Positions 27,201-34,481 of a DNA stretch of 64,000 nucleotides are shown here, piece by piece. The stretch spans positions 30,032 to 94,031 of IMG/VR virus record IMGVR_UViG_3300033064_003914; one strand, 5' to 3'. This DNA comes from a virus. Position 1 is the stretch's first letter; every line of letters begins with the position of its first letter. The position numbers were made by a program, and so were the translations under genes. The notes below the pieces were generated by a model. It was not told the DNA's origin and made no database searches. It saw only the letters and a list, made by a program, of their open reading frames with translations.

Positions 27201-28677
27201 CGTTAACAATTGCGGCCACGGTTGGGAGGTCGCTTTTATCCTCGCCCGGGAACACAAGCGGCATATCAGCAATGTCCTGCGGCGACTTGTACTCAAGCTC
27301 GCCTGTCTTCAGATTCTTCACTTTCATGTATATTTTGCCATCAGAGCCTTTTACAGCACCGCGGGCGAACCGCATGTCTACACCTACTTTTCCAGACTCC
27401 GGCGTGCGGAGATAATCTACAAACCCGAAGTGACTCGGCTGCACGCTGCGCGATTCTTGCGGCACGGCGTCAAGCGAGCTAATGCCACCTTCGCCTAATC
27501 TGGTAACCCGCGTTTGATGGTCGTAAATTTCCGCCGGATTAATTTCTTCGAGACTAGACCCGAGACCGCTACCAATAAGCGCAGCCACAATCGCTTTATT
27601 AAACGCACCAGTCGGTACATGATCGAGTGTTTTCTTCGCCGTGGCTTTCCATAGCAGTTGCCGCAGCATGGCCCTATCTTTTGAGAAGCGTTCAGCAATT
27701 AAATCTTCAGGGCCAAGGACTTGTTGAAAAGCCATGCTGTCGCGGTCGTCTGATTCGGTCTCTTTCCGGTTTACGGCAATCAGCTTCTTCGTGATCTTGA
27801 GGATGGCGTCAGGCGTTAAATTTTTGATAGGCTCGCCAAGCGTGCGCTTTGTCACCTCGGGATCCATCTCCATTTTTAAAAACTCGTCGGCGATGGCTTT
27901 TTGTTTTCCTGGGGCGTCAATGCCGGGTATGGCTTTGTAGACAAGCCGGCTATACAGCTTGTCGAGCGTGCCGGCGTCGCCCTTTTCCATATTCACAGCG
28001 GTGAGCTCGTTGCCCCACGCCTTGCGAATATCTTGCTCTGAAGTGCCTAGCGCTTTAAGCAGCGGCATAAGCGGAATCTGCGCTTGGCCAATATTGATCT
28101 TGAATACGCCCGTTTTAGGGTCAAGATAATATCGGTGCATTCGGCCTTTTCCGGGAAGCACATTTACATGCGCTTCAAGTTCGCCGTTGTCTTTTTCGCG
28201 GGTGTATACGCCCGGGCGAAGTCGCATCTGATGGGCCAGCGTGTACTCCACGCCATTATGCACAAACGTACCAGCGTCGGTCATATACGGCACATTAGCC
28301 AACGTTGACCGCTTTTGCGCAATAACCGCGCCTGTTTTGTTGTCCGTTAGATTCCACGTACCGCGCAATTTTCGCGCGAGGGAGCCGTGAGAGAGCACAG
28401 CCTGCTTGTGATCTTTTTTCGTAAAACGCTCGGGGCCTTCGTAACCTACCTCGCCAAGGCTGAGCGTATACAGATCGTTCTGGACAGGTTTAATACCGCG
28501 GGCTTGAGTCGCCGCAGTATCAAAAATATCTTCTCGAGTAAAAACGGGCTCGAACGGCGCTACGCCAATTGCAGACTGCTGCGATTGCTGAAAGATATTT
28601 TGGCGTAACGCGTTAACGTCGCCAAATTCTCGGGCTTGCGGCCCTAAGATCGAGTTTGACTGTTCGGGAAGTGGCAT
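24229..28677 (-). CDS. phage RNA polymerase beta / beta-prime N-terminal fusion subunit
   Basis: A 1482-residue chain with a nearly complete beta core followed by the N-terminal half of beta-prime. Beta marks: LANVPYMTDAGTFVHNG (126-142); NPAEIYDHQTRVTRLGEGG (380-398), the rifampicin-pocket/fork region; VYDDSVVISES (665-675); GDKLTGRFGDKGV (797-809) and MKLHHTSESK (912-921), both with active-site lysines. Beta-prime marks: GLFDEGLTGG near 1055 where the zinc ribbon would be; PEEWMLTKMPVIPP (1166-1179); INRAPVLHRYG (1352-1362); catalytic ADFDGD with D1389, D1391 and D1393. The chain ends 89 residues after it, before the bridge helix. No cysteine anywhere. DNA-directed RNA synthesis with the 626-residue partner is expected. 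Confidence 0.95.
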   Translation of the reverse strand: MPLPEQSNSILGPQAREFGDVNALRQNIFQQSQQSAIGVAPFEPVFTREDIFDTAATQARGIKPVQNDLYTLSLGEVGYEGPERFTKKDHKQAVLSHGSLARKLRGTWNLTDNKTGAVIAQKRSTLANVPYMTDAGTFVHNGVEYTLAHQMRLRPGVYTREKDNGELEAHVNVLPGKGRMHRYYLDPKTGVFKINIGQAQIPLMPLLKALGTSEQDIRKAWGNELTAVNMEKGDAGTLDKLYSRLVYKAIPGIDAPGKQKAIADEFLKMEMDPEVTKRTLGEPIKNLTPDAILKITKKLIAVNRKETESDDRDSMAFQQVLGPEDLIAERFSKDRAMLRQLLWKATAKKTLDHVPTGAFNKAIVAALIGSGLGSSLEEINPAEIYDHQTRVTRLGEGGISSLDAVPQESRSVQPSHFGFVDYLRTPESGKVGVDMRFARGAVKGSDGKIYMKVKNLKTGELEYKSPQDIADMPLVFPGEDKSDLPTVAAIVNGKMKYIPRDQAQYMAPNMDASFSMLSNMVPLKSMMKGHRVIMGSRMFTQALPLVNAESPFIQSAIADDPSRSYEDDMGKSMGAAYADELSQVVSVTPDEIVLRNKDGEQKTVELYNDAPFNRKTFWTQTAAVKPGDTVKPGQLIAQSNFTDKNGTAALGLNMRVGYLPFRGLVYDDSVVISESAAKRLTSEHMYQHEADADDNTHIDKKKFVSLFPSEYDKKTLDNFDDNGVIKKGAVVTYGDPLILVSKARETTYGQVFRGKSANFTNDSVTWDHHSPGVVTDIAKTKKGYSAIVKSKAQMEVGDKLTGRFGDKGVVAGIIADDQMPQDAQGRPIEVLVSPLGLASRINPSQIVEAALGKVAEKTGQPFKIKDFDDQTDLIAFAKAELRKHQLTDLEDVTDPETGRKIKGVLTGNRFFMKLHHTSESKAQGRSTGGYTAEGTPAKGGPEGAKRIGMLDLGALLSHGAGQVIRDAKMVRGQANPEYWSQVMAGYTPPLPKIPQVYTKFVEQLRGAGITTVREGTKTHIMALTDKEIDKLTGDREIQNADTVDWKSGLRPKTGGLFDEGLTGGHNGNRWAKITLHEPMPNPVMEEPIRRTLGLTEKKFRDILAGQEKLNDETGPMAIKNALKRINVPKAIEQARQDIQSGRKVARDAAVRKLAFLKTSEKTGTHPEEWMLTKMPVIPPAFRPVSTMGQKKLPLVADANYLYKELLDANSVLKDSAGVFTEVGNERLGLYDAMKGVTGMGDPVQAKNVERRVRGFLSQIFGSSPKYGTVQRKLLSSTVDLVGRAVITPNPDLDMDQVALPEEKAWEIYKPFIVRGLVRRGLPRMEAIKSFDDKNNMARGELNQQMNSRPIIINRAPVLHRYGIMAFYPRLTKNKTMEVSPLVTNGFGADFDGDAMQFHVPSTDAAGREAAEKMLPSRNLFAASTFKGHYTPVAELQSGLYVASNRINKKSPARVFKSAKDAIAAYRRGDIEVDTPVHIVEND

Positions 28678-28694
28678 AGTAGCGGCTCATCGAG

Positions 28695-29660
28695 TTAGTC
28701 AGCGATTTGCTTAATAGCCGCAATTTGTTCCGGGTCAACATAAATTGGCGCTGCCCCGGCAATGCGCGCTCGTGCTTTCTGTGCACGCGATACAGCCTTA
28801 TCTCGGCTGCGTTCACGCGTCCAGTCGTATGTCATTTTCCCAGACAGCGCGCCAAGCCCAAGCGTCGACATTACGTACGCATTCCAAACAGCCGGATACT
28901 GCCGCATAATGTCAAACGGAAGCTTGGCCAGGGCGGTGCCGCCGGCCGCCGCGGCCGGCATTACAGCTTTTGCGGCGCCAGAAACCGCGGTAAGCGGGCC
29001 TGAAAATGTGCTACCGATAGCAGTTAAAAGCGGATTATCGGCTTGCTTTGTAACTTCGGCAAATTTATTAAACGCCGCATCAAGCGCAGCGGCTTTACGC
29101 CCGATTAACGCGCGCTGATATTCTTTCTTTGCGGCGTCAACTTGGTCGTTCAGTTCGTCTTTTTTCTTTTGAGCTATAATAGCATTCATAAGCGACGAAC
29201 CGCCGTAAATGCCGAGGCCGGTGGTCGCGACTAGCGCGGCGGCTCGGGCCGCACCGCGGTCGGCTGGATTGCTCAATACTTTATTGAGCAAATTACCGGG
29301 GGCGCTGCTAATAGTCTCTAAAATACCTGCTTCGGCGATCTTCTCGTCCTCGTCGATTGACTTAGAGCCCGGGCCAAACTTTGTGTATTTTTGTTTTGGC
29401 TTATTTATTCCGCTGAGTAAGTGATACAGCTTTGCGCCGCCCAGCCCTAGCCCCGCACCGGCAAGCGTGTACTTCAACAGGTCGGGTCCAAGCACCGCGG
29501 CCGAGGCGGCGTCCGACTTCGCTGCCGCGCGGGCGGCGATAGCGGCGGCGTTTTGCTCAGTAGCGCCATTCGGCATTGAGCCGCCCAAGGCGTAATCAAG
29601 CCCCGAACTCAGCGGGTCTGTAACGTATTGAGTGAGCCAGCTAGCTTTTTTTGTTGTCAT
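28695..29660 (-). CDS. glycine-zipper virion protein upstream of RNA polymerase (321 aa)
   Basis: The ATG at 29660 overlaps the stop of the preceding gene; longer in-frame starts lie inside that gene. Cysteine-free and Ala/Gly-rich. A hydrophobic glycine zipper at about residues 70-95 (LAGAGLGLGGAKLYHLLSG) is followed by a Lys-rich segment. A second patch lies near 145-165 and a third near 235-250. Between them are charged helices. The same zipper-then-LY-x-LLS-then-Lys order recurs in three other proteins here. Membrane-active, ejected or internal virion protein is inferred. Confidence 0.55.
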   Translation of the reverse strand: MTTKKASWLTQYVTDPLSSGLDYALGGSMPNGATEQNAAAIAARAAAKSDAASAAVLGPDLLKYTLAGAGLGLGGAKLYHLLSGINKPKQKYTKFGPGSKSIDEDEKIAEAGILETISSAPGNLLNKVLSNPADRGAARAAALVATTGLGIYGGSSLMNAIIAQKKKDELNDQVDAAKKEYQRALIGRKAAALDAAFNKFAEVTKQADNPLLTAIGSTFSGPLTAVSGAAKAVMPAAAAGGTALAKLPFDIMRQYPAVWNAYVMSTLGLGALSGKMTYDWTRERSRDKAVSRAQKARARIAGAAPIYVDPEQIAAIKQIAD

Positions 29661-30010
29661 TATTGCACCTTTGGCGGCAACATGCCGTAAACTTGCGCCC
29701 ACTCTACCCAGACACGAAAATGCTTATGTTCGTCGTCCCAGTTGTCGTTGCGGCGTTGAAGTAAGTACCATCCATTAACTATTTTATCGTTTACGTCGTC
29801 AAATTCCGCTTTCTGCGCCGGATCCCATAATTCAAACATTTTGCTCTTAAAATCGAGGCGGAGATCGATATTCTCCATCTCTTCTTTTTTAAGATCGGGC
29901 GGCAGCGCATTTCCGCGGACAGGGTACCCGTCCACTGTTCCGGGCCAGTGCAGACGTTCGCCGCCATGCGACTCGCCACCGGTTTCGCCATAGTATTTTT
30001 TAAGGCTCAC
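29660..30010 (-). CDS. hypothetical protein (116 aa)
   Basis: A soluble acidic/aromatic protein. The start is GTG 30010, two bases after the stop of the upstream gene. The sequence is Trp/Asp-rich in the C-terminal half (FELWDPAQKAEFDDVNDK, HFRVWVEWAQVYGMLPPKVQ) and Gly-rich at the N-terminus (GETGGESHGGERLHWPG). No motif is recognised. The tight packing upstream of the glycine-zipper and polymerase genes suggests the same transcript. Confidence 0.6.
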   Translation of the reverse strand: MSLKKYYGETGGESHGGERLHWPGTVDGYPVRGNALPPDLKKEEMENIDLRLDFKSKMFELWDPAQKAEFDDVNDKIVNGWYLLQRRNDNWDDEHKHFRVWVEWAQVYGMLPPKVQ

Positions 30011-30012
30011 GA

Positions 30013-30426
30013 CTACCCACGCCCCAGCCGGTACTGCCGAACCTTTTTACGATTTTTAGCTTTATCCGCATAAAGCTTGTAGGTTGCGGCTAATTCTTGC
30101 GCTTTAAGCTCGTCGTCATCTAGTGCTGGCTCAAGCATTTTGGCGGTACCGTAACCAAGCCCCGCGCCACCAATAATTGACCCGGCGATCGGGACGGCCG
30201 TGATCATCTGGAGAGCACCCGCTAAGGTTTTACCGGCACCGACGATCATGCCCGCCGCCGTCCCGCCGCCAATAGTCACGGGCGAGAGTTTAACTAACTC
30301 TGTAGCCCGTTTATTAAAACTAGCGACTTGATCCAGCCGCGCGTCGAGCTCGGCGCCAGTCAGCTTTTCTTCGGCGCATCGGGTCAAAAACCCGAGCTTA
30401 AACCCATCCTGCGCTGTAATATCCAT
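30013..30426 (-). CDS. glycine-zipper membrane-type protein (137 aa)
   Basis: The N-terminus carries a FKLGFLTRCAEEKLTGAELD motif of a type seen at the start of many small phage proteins. Two hydrophobic Gly-rich segments follow (about residues 52-75 and 80-95, the second IIGGAGLGYGTAKML), then a charged helical tail ending KKVRQYRLGRG. The start overlaps the upstream stop as TGATG. Possibly a membrane-inserted or ejected small protein; the function is unknown. Confidence 0.55.
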   Translation of the reverse strand: MDITAQDGFKLGFLTRCAEEKLTGAELDARLDQVASFNKRATELVKLSPVTIGGGTAAGMIVGAGKTLAGALQMITAVPIAGSIIGGAGLGYGTAKMLEPALDDDELKAQELAATYKLYADKAKNRKKVRQYRLGRG

Positions 30427-30926
30427 CAGAAGTCTCCGGGGAGGATGAGCTTCTTTTTACCAGATTGCCCCGAAAAAACAGAAAAGTCAGGTGATACATG
30501 CTTGCCGGTATCCCGACCTACAGGCAGAGAAGGGGGCAGGGCGGTTGAGAAATTCCCAGACGAGGACAGCGAAACAGCACTTTTACGGTTTGGCCGGTGA
30601 CGCATAAACCACGCGTCGACTTTCGGGTCTGTCCTGTCGCCTTGATTTTTAGCGTCACGCGCGCACTCGGCCATCATGTCAACGCCCTGCTGTAAATCCA
30701 TGCGGTCGTGGGAGAGCCACCGCTTGCCGGGGTTCTTAACCATCATCTCGCGCAGCTGTTTCGCTTCAGCACTAAGCGCGGTGGCACGCTCCAAAAACTC
30801 CCGGCGGGTTAGCACGAAGAACTCGCCCGTCTGCTCGTCGTGCAGACACACAAAGCCGTTTTGCGCGTAAAATTTAAGTCCGCGGTACGTGTAGCACTTA
30901 CCAATCACATCCTTGCGGTCAGCCAT
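30426..30926 (-). CDS. hypothetical protein (166 aa)
   Basis: The first 110 residues form a compact domain (YTYRGLKFYAQNGFVCLHDEQ, a helical KQLREMMVKNPGKRWLSHD) and the remainder is a Ser/Pro-rich tail ending KKKLILPGDF. A GAGGACATC site precedes ATG 30926. No enzymatic motif is visible. It sits in a run of small genes between a DnaJ-type zinc protein and glycine-zipper proteins. Confidence 0.55.
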   Translation of the reverse strand: MADRKDVIGKCYTYRGLKFYAQNGFVCLHDEQTGEFFVLTRREFLERATALSAEAKQLREMMVKNPGKRWLSHDRMDLQQGVDMMAECARDAKNQGDRTDPKVDAWFMRHRPNRKSAVSLSSSGNFSTALPPSLPVGRDTGKHVSPDFSVFSGQSGKKKLILPGDF

Positions 30927-30933
30927 GATGTCC

Positions 30934-31272
30934 TCATTTATTTACCGGAATTGTGCATGTACCAGATACGCAATTATCAGGTAACGCGCGTTGCTGTAAT
31001 TTCATAACCGGCGCCAGTTTTGACTCAGCGTTTACTTTGCCGTCTTTCGGTTCGCAATCCGGGCAGTCCGTCCAGTGCAGATCGTCACCTGTGCGGATTC
31101 TACCCGTACCTTTACATCTTGTGCAGTCCTTTGTGTCGACTAATACTTTTGGCGGAATTGCGTCAGGAAGGAAAGAAACATAAGCAGCCTCTGCAGCGAC
31201 CATGCCGACACAATCTTTTTTGGGCGATTCGGCATACGTCACCGGGGCTAAAAGCATAAGCCACTCAAACAT
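30934..31272 (-). CDS. DnaJ-type CxxCxGxG zinc-finger protein (112 aa)
   Basis: One half of a DnaJ-like zinc module is visible: CTRCKGTGRIRTGDD followed by WTDCPDC. The N-terminal 15 residues (MFEWLMLLAPVTYAE) are hydrophobic and could be a short signal or membrane anchor. A CVSGTC pair occurs at the C-terminus. Zinc binding by the four motif cysteines is expected. A single DnaJ-like half without J-domain is common in phage accessory proteins; the partner is not known. Confidence 0.65.
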   Translation of the reverse strand: MFEWLMLLAPVTYAESPKKDCVGMVAAEAAYVSFLPDAIPPKVLVDTKDCTRCKGTGRIRTGDDLHWTDCPDCEPKDGKVNAESKLAPVMKLQQRALPDNCVSGTCTIPVNK

Positions 31273-31299
31273 GTGAACTACTCCAAATCAGACGTGTAT

Positions 31300-32325
31300 T
31301 TAAATATTGCCTAACGAGCCATAATGCGGTAGTTTTTTACGCGGCCAACCGTTTACGCCAGAAATCGCCACCATGTATCGGTTTTTGATATCAGACCATT
31401 TTGCCCAAAACGCGCCAATTGGAATATCGAAGGCCGTGCCTAAAATCCTGCGGCCACCTTCATTCCACGCGCCCCAACTATTTTGGACTAATATAAGCGG
31501 CTCGCCGTAAAGTTTAATAGTCTCGGGTCGGTCGTCCGCGGCCAGATAAGCAAGCGCGTGCGCCCAGCTCCCGCTGCGCTTAGACACGCCATTAGCGTCG
31601 CGCTGGTCCGAAAAGCCCTCACTACCGCAAGAACTTACGCAATAACCGTTAGCGAGTAAGTCACGCAAGACTTCGTATGTCTCGACCTCGGTAATTGTTT
31701 GTACGCGGTGGTCTTTGCCTACTGCAAGCCAAGAGGTTGGCGGAGTGCGGGAGCCATAGAGCCCAGCGTTACGCGAACTGTATTGCGTAAAATCAACGTT
31801 AATCTCGTCGTATTTTTTACGCAGCCAGAGGCCACTCTCGTTTAGCGCTACTTGAGCAGCTTCGGCGCAGCTCCAGCCGTCGCCACCGTGCCGGCGCCAG
31901 TTATAAAACGCTTCTGTGCTTAACACGCCGTTTAAACGCGCTGTGTCGCTAACTTCTGGCGGGCCTTCAAGCCGCTCTGATTTTGGATCAGGAACGCCGC
32001 AAGTAATATCGCAGCACATGGTGCCGAGACACGCGTTTCGCGTCGACCAACTTACACAGTCACCGCGGCCCTGCGCTCCGCCCGGTAGGCAGTCTGGATA
32101 AATTTTTAAGATCTCGAGGAAGGGCGCAGAAAGTTTTCCTTTGCCCGTCTCCTCGAGCCTATATGCGGAGCACGCCATAGCCCCATCCGGAATACCGCCC
32201 GCACTTTTAATTTGCGCGCGCAATGCTTCCGCAGCTTCGGGGTTGCTGTAAGCGCCCACGAAACCTGTCTGATATGCCTTTGCAACGTCAAAGACGCTGT
32301 CAAAGAATTGCTCTTTATCGGCCAT
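31300..32325 (-). CDS. papain-fold cysteine protease-like protein
   Basis: 341 residues. A C1-type catalytic set can be read: nucleophile Cys near 90 in GRGDCVSWSTRNA, His near 256 in GSWAHALAYL, Asn near 282 in LVQNSWG. This order and spacing match the papain fold. There is no signal peptide or propeptide, and about a dozen other Cys residues are present (TMCCDITCG). It could cleave proteins in the infected cell or act in the particle. It lies in the same run as the matrixin. Confidence 0.75.
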   Translation of the reverse strand: MADKEQFFDSVFDVAKAYQTGFVGAYSNPEAAEALRAQIKSAGGIPDGAMACSAYRLEETGKGKLSAPFLEILKIYPDCLPGGAQGRGDCVSWSTRNACLGTMCCDITCGVPDPKSERLEGPPEVSDTARLNGVLSTEAFYNWRRHGGDGWSCAEAAQVALNESGLWLRKKYDEINVDFTQYSSRNAGLYGSRTPPTSWLAVGKDHRVQTITEVETYEVLRDLLANGYCVSSCGSEGFSDQRDANGVSKRSGSWAHALAYLAADDRPETIKLYGEPLILVQNSWGAWNEGGRRILGTAFDIPIGAFWAKWSDIKNRYMVAISGVNGWPRKKLPHYGSLGNI

Positions 32326-32342
32326 GGCGTGCTCCAGCTAGT

Positions 32343-32723
32343 TCACTCAGCCGACTCAGGCTCGACTACTGCCTCAGGCTCGACTACTGTGTTGGTATCG
32401 ACCACGACTTGCGTTGCCGCTTCGTGTGTCTCGCCGACAAGCGTTACCCCGAAAAACCCGGGCTGCGTCGGGGCAACCGTATCAACGGCAACAAACGTTA
32501 CCGTGGCGGGCTCCGACGAATTGCCGGCGTCATCGACGTCGACAAGCGTTAAAACAACATTCGAATCTTGCGGCACAGAGATTACGCCGAGCTCAACTGA
32601 ATCACCGGCGTACGACGTCGAACCCTTCGATTCGCCGTTTACGGTTACCGTTACAACACGCGACACGACATCCCCATCAACGGGGGCGCCGGCGGAAACT
32701 TTATATGAAAGCATATCTGCCAT
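32343..32723 (-). CDS. Ig/Fn3-like beta-sandwich protein, possible second membrane-anchored form from 32849
   Basis: ATG 32723 follows an excellent TTAGGAGTAACCAA site and gives a 126-residue protein with a fibronectin/Ig-like strand pattern (RVVTVTVNGESKGS, VVLTLVDVDDAGNSSEP, VAPTQPGFFGVTLVGE) and an acidic tail. The same frame is open to ATG 32849, which adds a 42-residue hydrophobic leader (MISFLAFVILGVVLLVYSMW). Both forms may be made from one gene, a soluble one and a membrane-anchored one. The longer start has only a weak site. Confidence 0.6.
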   Translation of the reverse strand: MADMLSYKVSAGAPVDGDVVSRVVTVTVNGESKGSTSYAGDSVELGVISVPQDSNVVLTLVDVDDAGNSSEPATVTFVAVDTVAPTQPGFFGVTLVGETHEAATQVVVDTNTVVEPEAVVEPESAE

Positions 32724-32851
32724 TTGGTTACTCCTAAGTTGAACCACCCTCAAACCAACTGGTGTACTTGTGGACAACGCTAGCGCGCGCCACATTGAAT
32801 ACACCAACAAAACAACGCCTAAAATTACAAACGCCAAAAAACTAATCATTG

Positions 32852-33322
32852 TTACTTTTTCTCAGCTGGTGCCGATTTGGTCACCGCAGAATCAGCAATG
32901 ATATCGCAAGCTGTTACCAACTTTTTAACCGTGTCTGGGTTTAGCTGCACGACCTCTTCGGTACCCATTTGCGCTTTAATCACGTCATTAATCGCAACGT
33001 CAAGCCCAGGGTACTTATTTACTTGATCTACGGCTAGTTTTAATGTGTTTGCGTGCAGTACCGCAAAACGCTCTGTTGTATTTACTAGTTTGCCGTTATC
33101 TCGCGCTACCACGGTCTTTAAACCAATATAAATGCTTTGTACCCGAGCGCGATCGGCGTCGGTGGCGTTTTGCAGCAGCTTTACGATAGTCGGATCGGTA
33201 ACGACAACGTGGTCCGGCGCAACAACAGGCGGCTTAACAGGAAATTTAATGTCTGCTAGGCCGTTCGGGAATACGAACGACAGCAACAGCAAAAGTCCAA
33301 GAAACCAAACTACTTTTTTCAT
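32852..33322 (-). CDS. exported or membrane-anchored small protein (156 aa)
   Basis: A clear N-terminal signal-type segment (MKKVVWFLGLLLLLSFVFPNG) precedes a soluble helical domain with no cysteine in the predicted mature N-terminal part and one Cys near residue 139. An AAGGGTGTTGT site supports the start. The next upstream gene overlaps it by 4 bp. The small membrane/secreted cluster at 32-36 kb could include lysis functions, but no holin or spanin signature is definite here. Confidence 0.6.
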   Translation of the reverse strand: MKKVVWFLGLLLLLSFVFPNGLADIKFPVKPPVVAPDHVVVTDPTIVKLLQNATDADRARVQSIYIGLKTVVARDNGKLVNTTERFAVLHANTLKLAVDQVNKYPGLDVAINDVIKAQMGTEEVVQLNPDTVKKLVTACDIIADSAVTKSAPAEKK

Positions 33323-33606
33323 ACAACACCCTTAGACGGTTGTTGGTACTCGACAATTACGCGAAGCAGCGTTGTGCACGCAGTTACGCCATCTTCGCAG
33401 CCTTCCGCGGCCAGCCGATCACGCAGCTCTGTGACAGATTTAATATCCGCTACGAGAGAAACAGCAATTGACGGTTTAACCTTCGGGGCTGAATCGTTAA
33501 AAAAAGCGGGAACAGCCAGCTTGACGAGAGGCGCTAGTTGTTTGACGTACGTCAAAACTAGCGTAAACAAAAATAATCCGGCTAAAACGCCTTGAAACAA
33601 ACTCAT
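33319..33606 (-). CDS. small single-pass membrane protein (95 aa)
   Basis: One transmembrane helix at about residues 5-22 (QGVLAGLFLFTLVLTYV) with a soluble C-terminal part containing a CEDGVTAC pair. ATG 33606 has a GGAGCGTTACT site. Its stop overlaps the start of the next gene (ATGA-type). Function not recognised; it may be part of the lysis or envelope-interaction set. Confidence 0.6.
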   Translation of the reverse strand: MSLFQGVLAGLFLFTLVLTYVKQLAPLVKLAVPAFFNDSAPKVKPSIAVSLVADIKSVTELRDRLAAEGCEDGVTACTTLLRVIVEYQQPSKGVV

Positions 33607-33641
33607 AGTAACGCTCCGTTTATTGAGATACGAGTATTTTA

Positions 33642-34457
33642 TCAGAACTGCGGCACAAGCCTATATGGTTTTCCATTAATTAAAATTGTGCCGCTAACGT
33701 CTACAACGCCCTTGTTCTTTTTTTGTGTGTTTTTACTGACTTTACCGTAAAGTTTTACCATCTCGTCGATGTCGCCTTTTTGCGGCTTGGTGACAGTTGG
33801 GTCGTAGTAGGGCGCCATTAAGTTACCACGGCCAAGGTGCTCTAAACCAAGCGCGTGTCCAAGTTCGTGGCAGGTAACGGCTACTGCCATGTCAAAAGTC
33901 CACTCCTCCGCTTCGTCGTACATCTGGTCAAGCTGCATGTTTGCCGTAACACCGCACGGCAGCTCGCTCCACGCGAGCGTGCCGCCGCGGTCGTCTAGGT
34001 TCACGCCGCGGCCTTTCCCAGACCGCGCGTGGATGTTTGCGTGATTAACGTCGTCTACACGCACGGGCTCGATAGCGCACACATTAGCCCACTGCATAAT
34101 AGCCGCGTCAAACGCCAGCGTAGCCTGCACATCAGTAATGCCGGGCAGCACTAATTTAGAGTGATACGTAATGTTTTTATGCGGCCATTTACACACGTTA
34201 TCTTTGCTCGTGATATTAAAGTCTGGCAAACCACAGCGGTGGCGGGCCATGACGTGCGCCGTACGCGGGCCCACAATGCCGGTCGGCTCAAGGCCGTGAA
34301 AATTCTGATACTCACGAACAACGGCTTCTAATGACTTGCCGCTAATTTTTTTAATTTGCGCCCACGACTGGCTACCGAAGTAACCAAGCTTCTGCAGCCG
34401 CTTGAGTATCTCTGTTGCTGATAAAACGTTTTTTTGTTCTGATTTTGATTTTGCCAT
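33642..34457 (-). CDS. matrixin-type zinc metalloprotease with peptidoglycan-binding-like prodomain and cysteine switch
   Basis: 271 residues. Residues 12-75 resemble a PG_binding_1 prodomain and end in RHRCGLPD, which closely matches the PRCGxPD cysteine switch of matrix metalloproteinases (Cys75). The catalytic zinc motif HELGHALGLEH (His197, Glu198, His201, His207) is followed by a Met-turn (LMAPYYDP, Met214). A Cys-containing loop and a basic C-terminus complete the protein. There is no signal peptide. The family degrades extracellular proteins; here the prodomain would keep it inactive until released. Confidence 0.88.
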   Translation of the reverse strand: MAKSKSEQKNVLSATEILKRLQKLGYFGSQSWAQIKKISGKSLEAVVREYQNFHGLEPTGIVGPRTAHVMARHRCGLPDFNITSKDNVCKWPHKNITYHSKLVLPGITDVQATLAFDAAIMQWANVCAIEPVRVDDVNHANIHARSGKGRGVNLDDRGGTLAWSELPCGVTANMQLDQMYDEAEEWTFDMAVAVTCHELGHALGLEHLGRGNLMAPYYDPTVTKPQKGDIDEMVKLYGKVSKNTQKKNKGVVDVSGTILINGKPYRLVPQF

Positions 34458-34481
34458 GATTTGCTTCCTTGCAAGTGTTAT

